From: Pectinophora gossypiella
Lineage: Eukaryota; Arthropoda; Insecta; Lepidoptera; Gelechiidae
Length of the DNA: 64,000 bases
NCBI RefSeq assembly: GCF_024362695.1
Contig: NC_065417.1
Coordinates: 427,001-491,000, forward strand
Reading direction: 5' to 3'
Numbering within the stretch: position 1 is the first letter of the stretch; the number at the start of each line of letters is the position of its first letter. The translations under genes and the position numbers were made by a program. The notes under the pieces were generated by a model. That model was not told where the DNA came from, made no database searches, and saw nothing but the letters and a program-made list of their open reading frames with translations. Positions 39,545 to 49,799 of this stretch are shown in pieces.

Positions 39545-39716
39545 AGCGATTTTCCTGTAGTCATCGTAACAACAACTTTAAAGGATAATTCAGGCCATGA
39601 TTCTGACTTAATATCAATTGGAATTTTCCGTCGGAAAACAGGAAATTCCACTTGTTATCAGAATCGTGGTCTGAATCACCATCAAAGTTTTCGTTACGAT
39701 GTCACTAACATCCAAA
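39545..39716. mobile_element. Family D foldback MITE, short loop
   Basis: GTCATCGTAACAACAACTTT, CATGATTCTGACTTAATATC and AATTGGAATTTTCCGTCGG, then the mirrored CAGGAAATTCCACTTG, GAATCGTGGTCTGAATCACC and TTTTCGTTACGATGTCACTA. The loop is nearly absent, so it is an almost perfect hairpin. Confidence 0.85.
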
Positions 39717-40007
39717 ATGAACTTTTATGTAAGTACATCGATCTATTAAAGTACTCTTTTCAAGGAAATAAAGTTTATTTCTATTTTTATACCTACAAAA
39801 AGCTAATTCATAGCACACACTTCAGTCATTACACTGTCATTTCAATAGTATACTTGTTTCGTAGTAATTTCATGATTATTATCATCAAGTCGAAGTAGAA
39901 GGTGCTCGTAAATCATCGCCAGACATAGACTGACCGATCGCTAGACACGTTACATACTTTTTATTTGCTTGGTTACTTAAAAAAATAAATCGATATATAT
40001 ATTTTTT

Positions 40008-40046
40008 GGGACGTATATAGGCTGTTTATGTTGTGTTATGTTATAT
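40008..40046 (+). repeat. SINE-A extreme 3' end fragment
   Basis: GGGACGTATATAGGCTGTTT followed by ATG only. The shortest SINE-A remnant here. Confidence 0.6.
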
Positions 40047-40228
40047 ATTTTTAAAAAATCGACTTATTCTCTTATCTTATTTTCTTCATAATTTCTTAAA
40101 AATTTCAGCTTCTATTAGAATCACATATCAGGCGATTCTACTGTTGACTGGATTCGACTAAGGAATTATAATTTATAATCTCATTTTATTTGTTTAGATA
40201 ATATAATATAGTTCAATAGATAGCAAAT

Positions 40229-40413
40229 ATCGTGAGGAAACCCACATTTTCGAGAAAGCGTTTCGTCACATACCTAACCTAACCTGTATTGGGCTGGTTT
40301 TTCCTTCGCAGGTTGGAAGGTCAGACAGACAGTCGCTTTTATAAAAAACTGGACTTGTCAAATCTTCAGGTTAGGTAAGCGGTGAAAAACAGGATAATGC
40401 TAGGGAGATGAGA
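40229..40413 (+). mobile_element. SINE-E, 5'-truncated
   Basis: ATCGTGAGGAAACCCACATT, GTATTGGGCTGGTTTTTCCT, GGTTGGAAGGTCAGACAGAC, CTTCAGGTTAGGTAAGCGGT and ACAGGATAATGCTAGGGAGA: the 3' two thirds of SINE-E, well preserved. Confidence 0.8.
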
Positions 40414-40679
40414 TCGATATACAGAATTAGATAAATATTTTATCTAGCCAATGTAATTCAGTTGATAAGACCCCACAACTGAGTAAAGGTCTCCCCTATT
40501 TTATCCATTGAAAAATCCATGCCTACTCGATGACGAATCATCTTGCACTTGCCACTATCTAAATCTCACGGTGTCCAGAGACGGGTCGGCCGATGAGGTC
40601 GCTACGGGTCTACTATGTACAGTTACACATCGGTTGCCGACCTTTGACACCGGAGAAACTCGGACCCGAGACCTTCACT

Positions 40680-40790
40680 ATACCAGTGGTAGACACATAC
40701 ATAAACTCACGCCTATTTCCCACAGGGGTAAGCAGAGACTATGGAATCCCATTTGCTTCGATCCTGAGACACTTCGCTTATTGCACTATG
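40680..40790 (-). repeat. G-type LINE 3' end fragment
   Basis: CACATACATAAACTCACGCC, TATTTCCCACAGGGGTAAGC and TTTGCTTCGATCCTGAGACA. Confidence 0.7.
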
Positions 40791-40804
40791 CTTTTATGCA
40801 CATA

Positions 40805-40922
40805 TACTTAAAAACGCTTTATTGCACATATAAACACAACACAACATATAAAGACACAAGTGACAAAAAAGCACAATCGGCGGCCTTGTTACTAAATAGC
40901 AATTTCTTCCAGGCAACCATAG
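40805..40922 (+). repeat. J2 retroelement end fragment
   Basis: AAAAACGCTTTATTGCACAT, ATAAACACAACAC, GCACAATCGGCGGCCTTGTT and AGCAATTTCTTCCAGGCAAC. Confidence 0.65.
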
Positions 40923-40984
40923 GGTGAAACATGAAGGACTTGTTAAATATTGGAGACCGCAACACACATATATACATAGTACTG

Positions 40985-41190
40985 ACATACATATAAAGTT
41001 CCCACCGGGTAAGCAAAGACTATGGAATTCCATTTGCTCCGATCCTGACCTGACACACTTCTCTTGCTTCCTCCACATTCATTAATCGTGTCATACACGC
41101 ACGCCGGTTCAGAGTACAGCGTACTAAATCTTTTCTAAGGATATCTTTATCTCCTATTTGGTCTATCAGTTCCCAGCCAGCTAATTCCAA
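40985..41190 (-). repeat. G-type LINE 3' UTR fragment
   Basis: ATACATATAAAGTTCCCACC, TTCTCTTGCTTCCTCCACAT, TCATACACGCACGCCGGTTC and CTCCTATTTGGTCTATCAG: the 3' UTR and the beginning of the C-terminal coding side, as at 3965. Confidence 0.75.
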
Positions 41191-41437
41191 TTAATCACTG
41201 CTCCACTGCAGGTTAGAAGAGAAGCATTAAAACCAGCATAAGTTCCGTTCCCGAAGTGACCCGATCGGGAATTAGCACCCTATCAATGGGAACTTAAATT
41301 AAAGACAAAAAAAAAACAATGGGAACTTGCCCGGAAATAAAAAAGGTGCAAAGGTTATGAAAAAATTAACCAAAATTAAAAATTTTGAAAAAACCCACGA
41401 CGGTAAAAATCTCATCGAAAAAGAATAAAATAACTCA

Positions 41438-41730
41438 AAACCCCCGACTTAACCCAATTATTATGTAACGAAATATTATAATAGACTTAAAAGTACCTTC
41501 TAAAAAAGATTTGATATCGCGAGAAATCAGTAATAGATATAATTTTACCATAATACATAACCGAGGAATATCCGTCGGGGGCTGCCTTTTCTGTATGAAA
41601 TTTCAACAAAAATTTAATCATACTCATAAGTGTATTTTATGTCGTCGTTTAACGTCTACAATACTTCAATAATAGTATTCACGTCACTAGAAAAACTTTA
41701 GCTGGGTTAATGGCAGCCCCCGACGAGAAA
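41438..41730. mobile_element. Possible foldback bounded by 14-bp inverted repeats
   Basis: CGTCGGGGGCTGCC at 41573-41586 and GGCAGCCCCCGACG at 41712-41725 are exact inverted copies 125 bases apart. AACCCCCGAC at 41439 gives a third partial end. The sequence between is AT-rich without a frame. Confidence 0.5.
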
Positions 41731-41821
41731 TATAATAATAGAGAGAGTAATAGTATCAATTGATGTACCGTTTTCAAAGGCAAATAAAGAGTACATATTT
41801 CTATTTCTATACATTCTAGTA

Positions 41822-42148
41822 ACGGCCTCCATGGTCCAGTGGTTGAGCGTTGGACTCACGATCCGGAGGCCCCGGGTTCGAATCCCGGTGGGGACATATC
41901 TCAAAAAATCACTTCGTGATCCCTAGTTTGGTTAGGACATTACAAGCTGATCACCTGATTGTCCGAAAGTTAGACGATCCGTACTTCGGAAGGCACGTTA
42001 AGCCGTTGGTCCCGGTTACTATTTACTGATGTAAGTGAGTAATCGTTACATGAGCCATGTCAGGGGCCTTTGGCGGCTCAATCATAACCCTGACACGAGA
42101 GTTTATGAGGTTGGTATTCCACCTCACAACCTACACGATAAGAAGAAG
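41822..42148 (+). mobile_element. SINE-B, full length
   Basis: TGGTCCAGTGGTTGAGCG, GGTTCGAATCCC, AAAATCACTTCGTGATCC, core with GGAAGGCACG, GGGGCCTTTGGCGGCTCAAT and end CTACACGATAAGAAGAAG. Followed directly by GTGAGATAGGGCCC, a solo family O terminus. Confidence 0.9.
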
Positions 42149-42183
42149 TGAGATAGGGCCCTTAAACTTGGTGTATATAGTAT

Positions 42184-42336
42184 GATCACAAGTATTAATA
42201 TGTATACACTTTGGTACCATGTCATATTAGGTTTTTTGATAAATTAAACCGTAAGTCTCATTAAATGTCAAATATGATAGTGCGACAGGGTTCTCAATTG
42301 GGTATATAATATTACTCAATATTACTCATGACTGTA
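42184..42336 (-). mobile_element. Family I MITE-like element, inverted copy
   Basis: AGTATTAATATGTATACACT, GGTACCATGTCATATTAGG, CATTAAATGTCAAATATGAT and ATATTACTCATGACTGTAC: the full complement of the 21154 copy. Confidence 0.75.
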
Positions 42337-42617
42337 CATTATATTAAGTTACTTATATTTAGAGTATGGAACGAATATATACCTATAATGTAGTTTGAAA
42401 TACCTGCCGGATTCATAACACTAGTAAAACCTGAATTAAGTACTAATTGTTTTATATAATGAATTTCTTAATTAATGAAAGAATTTAAAACCAATTACGA
42501 ACCACGTAATGAGTTTGAATTGTTATTTTAATGTGTTAACCATACACTAATGTTTATGTAACGAGCTGGAAAACCCAATTATATCAAAACTACAAGTTGT
42601 ACTAATAAGATATATAA

Positions 42618-42736
42618 CATAAACTGCCTATATACGTCCCACTGCTGGGCACAGGCCTCCCCTCAATCAACCGGAGGGGGTATGGAGCATACTCCACCAC
42701 GCTGCTCCACTGCGGGTTGGTGGTTGGTGACTTATT
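42618..42736 (-). mobile_element. SINE-A 3' fragment, minus strand, 10-bp TSD
   Basis: CATAAACTGCCTATATACGT through CACTGCGGGTTGGTGG. AGATATATAA at 42608-42617 and 42737-42746 is the target duplication. The frame at 42602 lies here. Confidence 0.88.
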
Positions 42737-42744
42737 AGATATAT

Positions 42745-42960
42745 AAAATACTTTATTGAGTACAATGGACACAAAATACATAGATAAGGACAACATATAG
42801 ACAAGCATAGCTAGTTAGTTTAGCTTTATTTTGGTGCAATAAAGTATATTTGTATTGTATTGTATTATAAAAGCACAACAGGCGGCCTTATTGCTAAGTA
42901 GCAATCTCTCCTCCTATCCTTATTGCCCATGCAGCAATTTCTTCCAAAATTTTGCACTAA
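42745..42960 (+). repeat. J2 retroelement end fragments
   Basis: TACTTTATTGAGTACAATGG, then GGTGCAATAAAGTATATTTG, TATTGTATTGTATT, GGCGGCCTTATTGCTAAGTA and GCAGCAATTTCTTCCA. Two pieces or a rearranged copy. Confidence 0.5.
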
Positions 42961-43021
42961 TATAATAGTAGTTATTACTTATACAAATATGTATTATATA
43001 TTATTAAATACTTATTATAAC

Positions 43022-43279
43022 GGGCTCCATGGTCCAGTGGTTAGAGCGTCAGACTCTCAAACTGGAGGTCCCGCCGGGGCCATTCACTAAAATGATTAAG
43101 TACATTGCAAGCTGATCGCCCGATCGAAAGTAAAATGATCCGTGCTTCGGAGAGCACGTTAAGCTGTCGGGGTCAGCTTCTATTTACTAAACAACTACAG
43201 GGGCTTTAGCGGCTCAAAGTAACCCTGACGCCAGGGTTGATGAGCTTGGTCATTGATCTCTCAACCCACACAACAAAAG
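43022..43279 (+). mobile_element. SINE-B, diverged
   Basis: TCCATGGTCCAGTGGTTAGA, then a damaged B box, GCTGATCGCCCGATCGAAAG, CGTGCTTCGGAGAGCACGTT, GGCTCAAAGTAACCCTGACG and CAACCCACACAACAAAAG. Confidence 0.75.
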
Positions 43280-43396
43280 TATCATTAAAATTTGATGATT
43301 ATAGGAAACCTTCCTGAGCTGGTTACCAGCTCCTCAACCACACAAGTCGATGGTTTAAAATAAGTGGAGAGGACGCACCAAACCAATCAAGCAAGT

Positions 43397-43529
43397 ACAG
43401 TCATGAGCAATATAATGTACCCACTTTAGGACTCTGTCGCACTAACATATTTGACATTTAGTGAGACTTACAGTTCAATTTGTCAAAAAAGTTAATGTGA
43501 CCTGGTACCAAAATGTATACATACTACTG
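43397..43529 (+). mobile_element. Family I MITE-like element
   Basis: ACAGTCATGAGCAATATAAT, TCGCACTAACATATTTGACA and GTGACCTGGTACCAAAATGT: most of the element, right end missing. Confidence 0.75.
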
Positions 43530-43764
43530 CATTTTTTAATATTTCCTGGTACTAATAATGGTGTACTTACCTATAACTTATCGAGAGATATGAGACGTGA
43601 TCGCACTCCATATGAAGCCAAGTTTCAACGTTTTATATTGTGAAAGCCTTTCAAATCGGACGTGACCTCTAACATTGAAGATGCGCTATCCAACAGAAAA
43701 TATGAACTGGCGTCTACACTCCATACTTCGTTCGATTATCACGCAGTTTTGTGACATTAAAGTA

Positions 43765-43928
43765 AGTATTATCACCAATTTAAGAGCCACGCTCTTGTCG
43801 GTGTAGCATTCTCCATTCTTGCCTATCAAAGGCCAATTCCTTCACTTCCTTATAAGAAACGACGTTCGTCTTCTCTTTAATCTGTTCCATCTAAGCTCTT
43901 CTTGGTCTTCCCCTTCCTCTCTTAAAGT
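43765..43928 (-). pseudogene. RTE-like LINE ORF2 C-terminus (stop-disrupted)
   Basis: The minus strand, 43920 down to 43783, reads RGRGRPRRA, an in-frame TAG, then MEQIKEKTNVVSYKEV, a short spacer and EWRMLHRQERGS, then a stop. It aligns with the C-terminus at 24192 over its whole length but carries the CGTGGCTCTTAAATTGG end rather than GCAGCTCTTAAATAAAG. It is therefore a second subfamily of the same LINE. It is an inactive remnant. Confidence 0.75.
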
Positions 43929-43955
43929 AAGTATAAAAATTCAATAATGTTCAAT

Positions 43956-44254
43956 CTTCTTCTTTATCGTATTAGTGTTCGTAAGTTCGCGATCGTTATG
44001 TGAAGTGGATTACCAATGTCATGAACCCTAGTGTCAGGGTTATTATTGAGCCGCCAAAGGCCCCTGACATGGCTCATGTAACGACTACTAACATCAGTAA
44101 GTAGTAACCGGGACCACCGGCTTAACGTGACACGGATCATCTTACTTTCGGACAATCAGGTGATCAGCCTGTAATGTCCTAACCAAACTAACCTAAGTCA
44201 GATTTTTAGGATATGTCTCCTTTTTTGGATCAACCACTGGACCACAGAGGCCGT
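43956..44254 (-). mobile_element. SINE-B, minus strand, 12-bp TSD
   Basis: Head near 44245 (CTCTGTGGTCCAGTGGTTGA). The B-box region is deleted (CAAAAAAGGAGACATATCC). Core and end CTTCTTCTTTATCG are present. ATAATGTTCAAT at 43944-43955 and 44255-44266 bounds it. The internal deletion removed the pol III B box, so this copy is unlikely to be transcribed. Confidence 0.88.
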
Positions 44255-44255
44255 A

Positions 44256-45330
44256 TAATGTTCAATTAAAGCAGGTACAAAAATTTTAAAAAAGAAACTG
44301 GAATTTGAAATTCGAACACGGATTAAAAGCGCTCCCTCCGTTTTTTATCACTTTTTCATTTAGTATCTCATTTTACTCGGTTGACAACTGCACTCCCTAG
44401 CGGGGCGGGCAGTGCTACTAGCAATTAGAAGGCAACTTGCACCTTTTAACAATAAGATTCATAAAATAAATAAAAATGACTAATCATTTAAATAAAGCAT
44501 AACTTAAAAACGACTATCAAAAACAACTACTCGAAAACTGGTTAAAAGAAAAACAGTTTTATAGCTGTTTTTACGTTTTTTAAAATATTTTAGTTTTATT
44601 GGTATTATGATTATATTTATAAGTAGTTAAGTATAATATATGAAATATTTTTTCGAGTTTGCTGTTTTCATCTCATATAAATATTAGGTTGTTATTTGCG
44701 AAAACCTATAATTAGCTTATTGTATAGTTATAACATAAACTATTATTTCTCTAGCTGTTGGTTTTCCGAAAAAAAAATAAGCAATCTAATATAATCATCA
44801 TTATTGTACATCACAATAAGAATAATTATGCTGAACCCAAAAAGTAATACTTCCACTTGGATACCACATTTATTACAATCAATTTAATTTAATTTCATTT
44901 TGCTACATAAAATATAGCTACATAAACAAATATAATCGTACACACATCACATTCTGTTCACTTGTCGAATGCTGAACGCCGAATGTAACTGAATCAACAG
45001 AATTCTTGGCGTGTATGTATGTATGTATGTTAGCTGCTTGTTACAAGTAGGTACACTCCACATGAGTGTACTTTGTTTGACCTGTCAATGTCAATAGTTT
45101 AATAAAGCCAACCTTCGTCATAGACTAAGAATAATACTATGTAGAACGGACACTACGCCGTGCACCAATTCATATCGGTCTTAACCTCTCCTCACCCTCT
45201 CTTGGTTTTACTTAAGTCTTAAAATTAATGGCCGTAAGCCGTTAAAGAGTAAAAGAGCGCGCAGACACTCTGTCTCGCTCGCAATTACGTATAGGTTAAA
45301 TGAGATTTTTGTATGGAGTGTACGGTGTGC
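44256..45330. other. Mostly plain AT-rich DNA
   Basis: A short GC-moderate patch at 44380-44450 (CTAGCGGGGCGGGCAGTGCT) and TATG repeats near 45017 are the only marks. Bases 45130-45225 contain a weak, decayed family M copy (GAATAATACTATGTAGAACG). Confidence 0.45.
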
Positions 45331-45337
45331 GCTATCA

Positions 45338-45470
45338 CCATAGAATAAGGAATAATACTACGTATAGAACGACAACTCTACGCTCCCCACCAGTGCCTGA
45401 GCTGGGTTTACCTCACCCCCTAGTTCTTACTTTAGTCTTGAATCGAGTGGGCTGCGCGCGAATTATTGTT
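45338..45470 (+). mobile_element. Family M MITE-like element
   Basis: ACCATAGAATAAGGAATAAT, ACTACGTATAGAACGACAAC, CGCTCCCCACCAGTGCCTGA and TTACTTTAGTCTTGAATCG match 53232 and 55155. The far end (CAGACGTC ... GAAGTGTCCGGGG) lies separately at 45935-46012. Confidence 0.65.
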
Positions 45471-45934
45471 TTTAATTTTTATCAGTAGTTATATGATATT
45501 TGTTCGAATTTTGAAATTGAACGTCTAATTGCCTAATTGGCAGCGCCTTTAATTACCCACTTATTTTTTCATGGTTGTTCCTCAAAATTTGCTTCTTCTT
45601 TTCATTGCTTGATGGCATTCAAATTTTTTCAGCCCAGTAAATAATAATAATATATATTTTTATCGAAATTTACCAATAATTTTCAATAAAATTTAACCAA
45701 GATAATATAAATGCAATTAATGAGATCAGTGTTTTTTTTAAGTGAAGTGTAGTGCCTAATTTTTATAGTGTAATTGTAACCTATAAAATTTGTTCAGACT
45801 GTTATTTTTTTTTATTTGTGATATTTGGACAATATATATTATAGATATTTAGTATAAAAGAATACAAAAGTTTCTTTCGTAAGTAGTACTTTAGTACCTA
45901 TCTAGGTACATAAGTAATGCCGGTTAAATTAGGT

Positions 45935-46012
45935 ATTGTAGACGGCAACCCTCAGACGTCACAGACAGAGACGAGGTTGTTTGTATGAAGTGTCCGGGGA
46001 GCCATGACGTTG
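45935..46012 (+). repeat. Family M right-end fragment
   Basis: GACGGCAACCCTCAGACGTC, ACGAGGTTGTTTGTATGAAG and TGTCCGGGG match 55260-55360. Confidence 0.55.
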
Positions 46013-46135
46013 GTCTAACAGAATGCTCGGGGAAGCGTAGGTACTCCGTCGAAACGACCGATTAAAAAAAAACCTCTTAAGACCCTTTATTATTTTTTTA
46101 TTTTATTTTTTTACCTACAAACGTAGTTTTCATCA

Positions 46136-46440
46136 TCATCTCCCTAGCATTATCCCGTTTTTTGAAGATTTGACAGGTCCGGTTTTTACAGAAGCGACTG
46201 CCTGTCTGACCTTCTAACCCGCGAACGGAAAACTGGTTAGGTCACATACCTCCGAAAATGCATTTCTCGGGAATGTGAGTTCCTCACGATGTTTTCCTTC
46301 ACCGCTGAGCACGTGATAATCATTTATGATCCAAATATGAATTCGAAAACAAAATCGAGAATCATTGGTTTAGGACTGTGCTGGACTCGAACCTACGACC
46401 TCAAAGTAAGAGGCATGCGTTCTACCAACAGGGCTTCCAC
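46136..46440 (-). mobile_element. SINE-E, near full length
   Basis: Minus strand: head CCTGTTGGTAGAACGCATGC, B box GGTTCGAGTCC, CCAATGATTCTCGATTTTG, TTATCACGTGCTCAGCGGTG, GGTTAGAAGGTCAGACAGGC and CGGGATAATGCTAGGGAGAT. Confidence 0.85.
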
Positions 46441-47034
46441 AGCTTATCTATAAACGTAATTTTATGTCTATAAAATGCTTATCTATATGATAAGGAAAAG
46501 AGAAGAGAATCTACCGCATTTTTTCACTGCGCTGTAATTTAACGGAATCCAGATTAAAAATCGTTTCGGGAAAACATTCCAATTTTTGTTCCGTACGAAA
46601 TTTCCATGTCAAAGTTAATTAATTAATAGGCAGGTACGTGTACTTTGATGTATTTTTTATTAACTTAAGGAAAATAATGAAGATTTCCCGATACAGGTCG
46701 ACCTTCTCATATTGTTTAAATTTAAAGATTGTTGTTTATTTTTAAATGAAAACGCGGAAAAGACTGTAGGTACCTATGCAAATGTCAATATTCAAACAAC
46801 CCATCAACAGCCCCGGCTGCGCTACTGCTTCATTTTACAAACATAACCAAGCCTCACCGAAGGAGAAGGCAAAGGTGTTTAATATTACAGCCGTTCCTCG
46901 CCAGTTATGTTTTTGTTTTGTTTGTTGCTTCTTTTTTATTATTACAAAAGACCTACTACTCATGTGTGTAGTTTAGTAAAAGGTTGCAATAAAAGGCGTC
47001 ACATTTCCACAAGCAGGTAAAGGCATTGCTTTGA
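46441..47034. other. Stretch without a supportable gene
   Basis: AT-rich with one 66-codon frame at 46776 that shows no motif. CAG/GTAAAG at 47012-47019 resembles a splice donor, but no exon can be recognised before it. Confidence 0.4.
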
Positions 47035-47205
47035 CAACCCACAAGCGCGGCCGAAAACAGCGCGCTGTTTGACCAACAATGGCGGCGTACCAGTCAGTGC
47101 CACGCACGCGCCGTGTTTTGATTGTGCGCCGGCGCACCGCGGCCGCAGGGGCCGAGTTCGACGCGCCCGCGCTTGCGTCACTAGGATTGGGTTTGACGCT
47201 TGGTA
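47035..47205. promoter_or_regulatory. CpG-rich island-like segment
   Basis: CAAGCGCGGCCGAAAACAGC, GATTGTGCGCCGGCGCACCG and CGGCCGCAGGGGCCGAGTTC in otherwise AT-rich DNA. ACCAGTCAGTGCC holds a TCAGT initiator-like core, and AACAATGGCGGC resembles a YY1/Pho-type site. Strand and gene are undetermined. The 60-codon minus frame is due to composition. Confidence 0.3.
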
Positions 47206-48376
47206 GTGTAAAAAAATAAAGTAAACAAATAAATTGTTTTTCTTAGTTATACTTAGTGGGATAAGTTTGTAATGATTTGAATTTAATAGGTAGGTAAGTA
47301 CCTAATTATATTTTTATTATTTATGACTACAAACTATACTTAAGCGAAAATACCTAATTAAATACTTACTTATTTCGTGTTTAGAGAAGACAGCTTATCG
47401 ATAAGATTGCGTGAAATCTTATTTATTTGAAGTTTAGTTATGTGCATATGAACTAGTAAGCTACTCGACAACCTAGTCAAATGAAATACTTTTTACGAAA
47501 CGTCAAAACGATAGTTTTCTTAGGAGTTTGTGCGGAAATACTGTCCTGTGATGTCATCAATATTAATTGTTACTTTCATAAATTATATTTCAAAATAAAT
47601 CGAGAAGTAAAATAAAATTGATTTTTGATGATCTACAACTGGCTTCTATTTCTAAATTACATTTTATAATTTATCTTTGACCCGGATAAATTATAAAATG
47701 CTAATTTTAATTCCATATTATTCAAGCGCTATTTGTGTGTTAACTTGTACTTTCCCTTTAAAAAGTGAAACAAAACATAATTATTAAAAAAAATTCAAGT
47801 AAATAAAATGTCATAAAGTCACATGTCCCAATAAGTCTTAAAACAAAGTCCGTGTTTTGTAACTGTCCATTGTTGTGTGTTGTATAAAAACATACGCAAC
47901 CTCATACAACCTCGGTATAGTAGGTACACACTACTCGTGGGAACATAATTACTACAAATATTATACTATTCAATCAATTGAAGAGTTTTTGCGCAATTCA
48001 CCACCTTGTGTGACTGGCGAGTGTAACATTTTAATTATGTAATTAACTGCCATTAACGCCATTAATGCTGTCAATAAGATTATAAAATAATCAGGAAATA
48101 TTTGGTACGAACCAGTTTTTGTATTTAATTGTACTTTGTTGTGTAATTAAAACATAGAACTGAGTGGGAAAACAACAAGTGACATTTGTGTCTGAACTAG
48201 TCATAGAATAAACCATTTTACGTATTTTTTTTGCATCTTGTCCATTACTTGGCACTGCCCTTTAACTTTCTTCAACTGAACAACACACACATACATTGCA
48301 TTGTTACATTTAACCTGCTGCCCTCTTTCACCTTTCTTTGGTTCTACAGTAGTGTAGTTGGCTTGTACCTAATTCA
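47206..48376. other. AT-rich stretch, one two-copy repeat
   Basis: Bases 47466-47520 repeat 3508-3565 (GACAACCTAGTCAAATGAAA, TACTTTTTACGAAACGTC). Elsewhere nothing is recognised. A palindromic ATTTTATAATTTATC / GGATAAATTATAAAAT lies at 47663-47699. Confidence 0.5.
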
Positions 48377-48784
48377 ACGGTCTCCGTGGTCCAGTGGTTG
48401 AGCGTTGGGCTCACGATCCGAAGGTCCCGGGTTCGTATCCCGGTGGGGACGAATTTTATTTTTTTTATTTATTTATTAGGCACATCAACAGTACAAACAC
48501 AACAATTAATAAAACTTTCTTAAGGCTAGTACTAGTGTTTGCACCAATTACAGACGTGCACAACTTATGTAATTAACATGTATGTAGAATTTGTTTTACT
48601 AGAGATTTGATGCACTAATCACAATGCACTATTCACAATAATCACTTTGTAATCCCTAGTTTGGTTAGGACATTACAGTTACTACTTCAGTCATGTCAGG
48701 GGCCTTTGGCGGCTCAATAGTAACCCTGACACCAGGGTTGATGAGGTTTGTAATCCCCTTCACAACCTATACGAGAGAAGAAGA
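48377..48784 (+). mobile_element. SINE-B interrupted by about 180 bp
   Basis: The head 48377-48450 has A box TGGTCCAGTGG and GGGTTCGTATCCC. It stops at GGGGAC and resumes at about 48636 with AATCACTTTGTAATCCC, ending CACAACCTATACGAGAGAAG. The core is deleted. The insert starts TTTTATTTTTTTTATTTATT, GGCACATCAACAGTACAAAC and resembles a reversed retroelement end. No clear target duplication. Confidence 0.75.
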
Positions 48785-49256
48785 GATCATCATATTCTCA
48801 GATCACTGCAAAGATTGACATCTTGACGCTGAACGCCGTTAACGTTCCCGTTCACAGCTGCCAACAAAAGCTCGCAACACAACACAACATCCAACCCATA
48901 ATCTCCGCATTGTCAACACGATTCCATTGCCTCAATAAGTTAGCAGATTCTGTGGCAGTACAATGAATAACCGCTGCCATTTCTCTGCGATATCTTACCG
49001 CGCAGCCCGTGTTGATACTATAATAATTACTCGTCTGTCTGTTTGTTTGTCATTAACAAAATGTCTGCTAATTGGCGGAGGATACGACTCACACGCTGGT
49101 ATAACTTGAAGGGAGTTGCGTGACTATAAGTTATGTTGAAGAAACTATGTACCTTTAAAATAACTTGTAATGAGTGTTTAGTTTACTATTCTAATTAATA
49201 AACTAACAGATGGTCACAACTGGCGCCCGTTATTCCATATTGCATTGGCTACTCCA

Positions 49257-49557
49257 TCATCATCATCAGCCCATCAACGTCCCCACTGCTGGGGCACGGG
49301 CCTTCCCTATGGATGGATAGAGAGATCGGGCCTTAAACCATCACGCGGGCCCAGTGCGGATTGATGGTTATTAACGACTGTTAATGCAGCCGGGACCAAC
49401 GGCTTAACGTGCCTTCCGAAGCACGGATGAGCTCGAGATGAAAACTTTTTTTTTTGTGGCCACCCATCCTATGACCGGCCTTTGCAAAAGTTGCTTAACT
49501 CCAACAATCGCAGACCGAGCGCGTTTACCGCTGCGCCACCGAGCTCCTCAATATATA
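49257..49557 (-). mobile_element. SINE-C, minus strand
   Basis: Full copy: (CAT)n at left, the CCCCACTGCTGGGGCACGGG segment, core, 5S-like segment and A-box head at right. The flanks GGCTACTCCA and GGGTACTCCA (49247, 49559) are an imperfect duplication. Frames at 49438 and 49482 start inside it. Confidence 0.9.
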
Positions 49558-49589
49558 TGGGTACTCCAATGTATATATTTTATTGGCTT

Positions 49590-49795
49590 ACGCGGAGGGT
49601 CCCTGGCTTTGTCTCCAAACGAAAAATCTGGACCCGACTGAACCGGTGTAGGACCAACCGTGGAAAGTCAAACCATCACCTACATAAATGGGGTTTAAGG
49701 AGTCGCCATACTGTGAATGTGGTCACCCGGATCAAACCATATCTCACATAGTGAACGAGTGCCCTTTGCACCGGTTCCCAGGTAAAATAACAACT
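49590..49795 (+). pseudogene. LINE ORF2 C-terminal zinc-knuckle remnant, frameshifted
   Basis: One frame gives NRCRTNRGKSNHHLHKWGL. After a 1-base loss near 49698 another frame gives YCECGHPDQTISHIVNECP. Together they show the Trp-Gly then Cys-x-Cys ... His ... Cys pattern found at the C-terminus of Jockey/CR1-type LINE ORF2 proteins. Nothing upstream of it remains. Confidence 0.75.
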
Positions 49796-49799
49796 AAAG

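Noticed and set aside
39479..39898. 139-codon open frame
   Set aside because: It crosses a D hairpin; the rest is AT-rich and has no motif.
40265..40285. Telomeric TTAGG/CCTAA repeat
   Set aside because: Only two or three units of CCTAA occur, and they belong to the SINE-E consensus.
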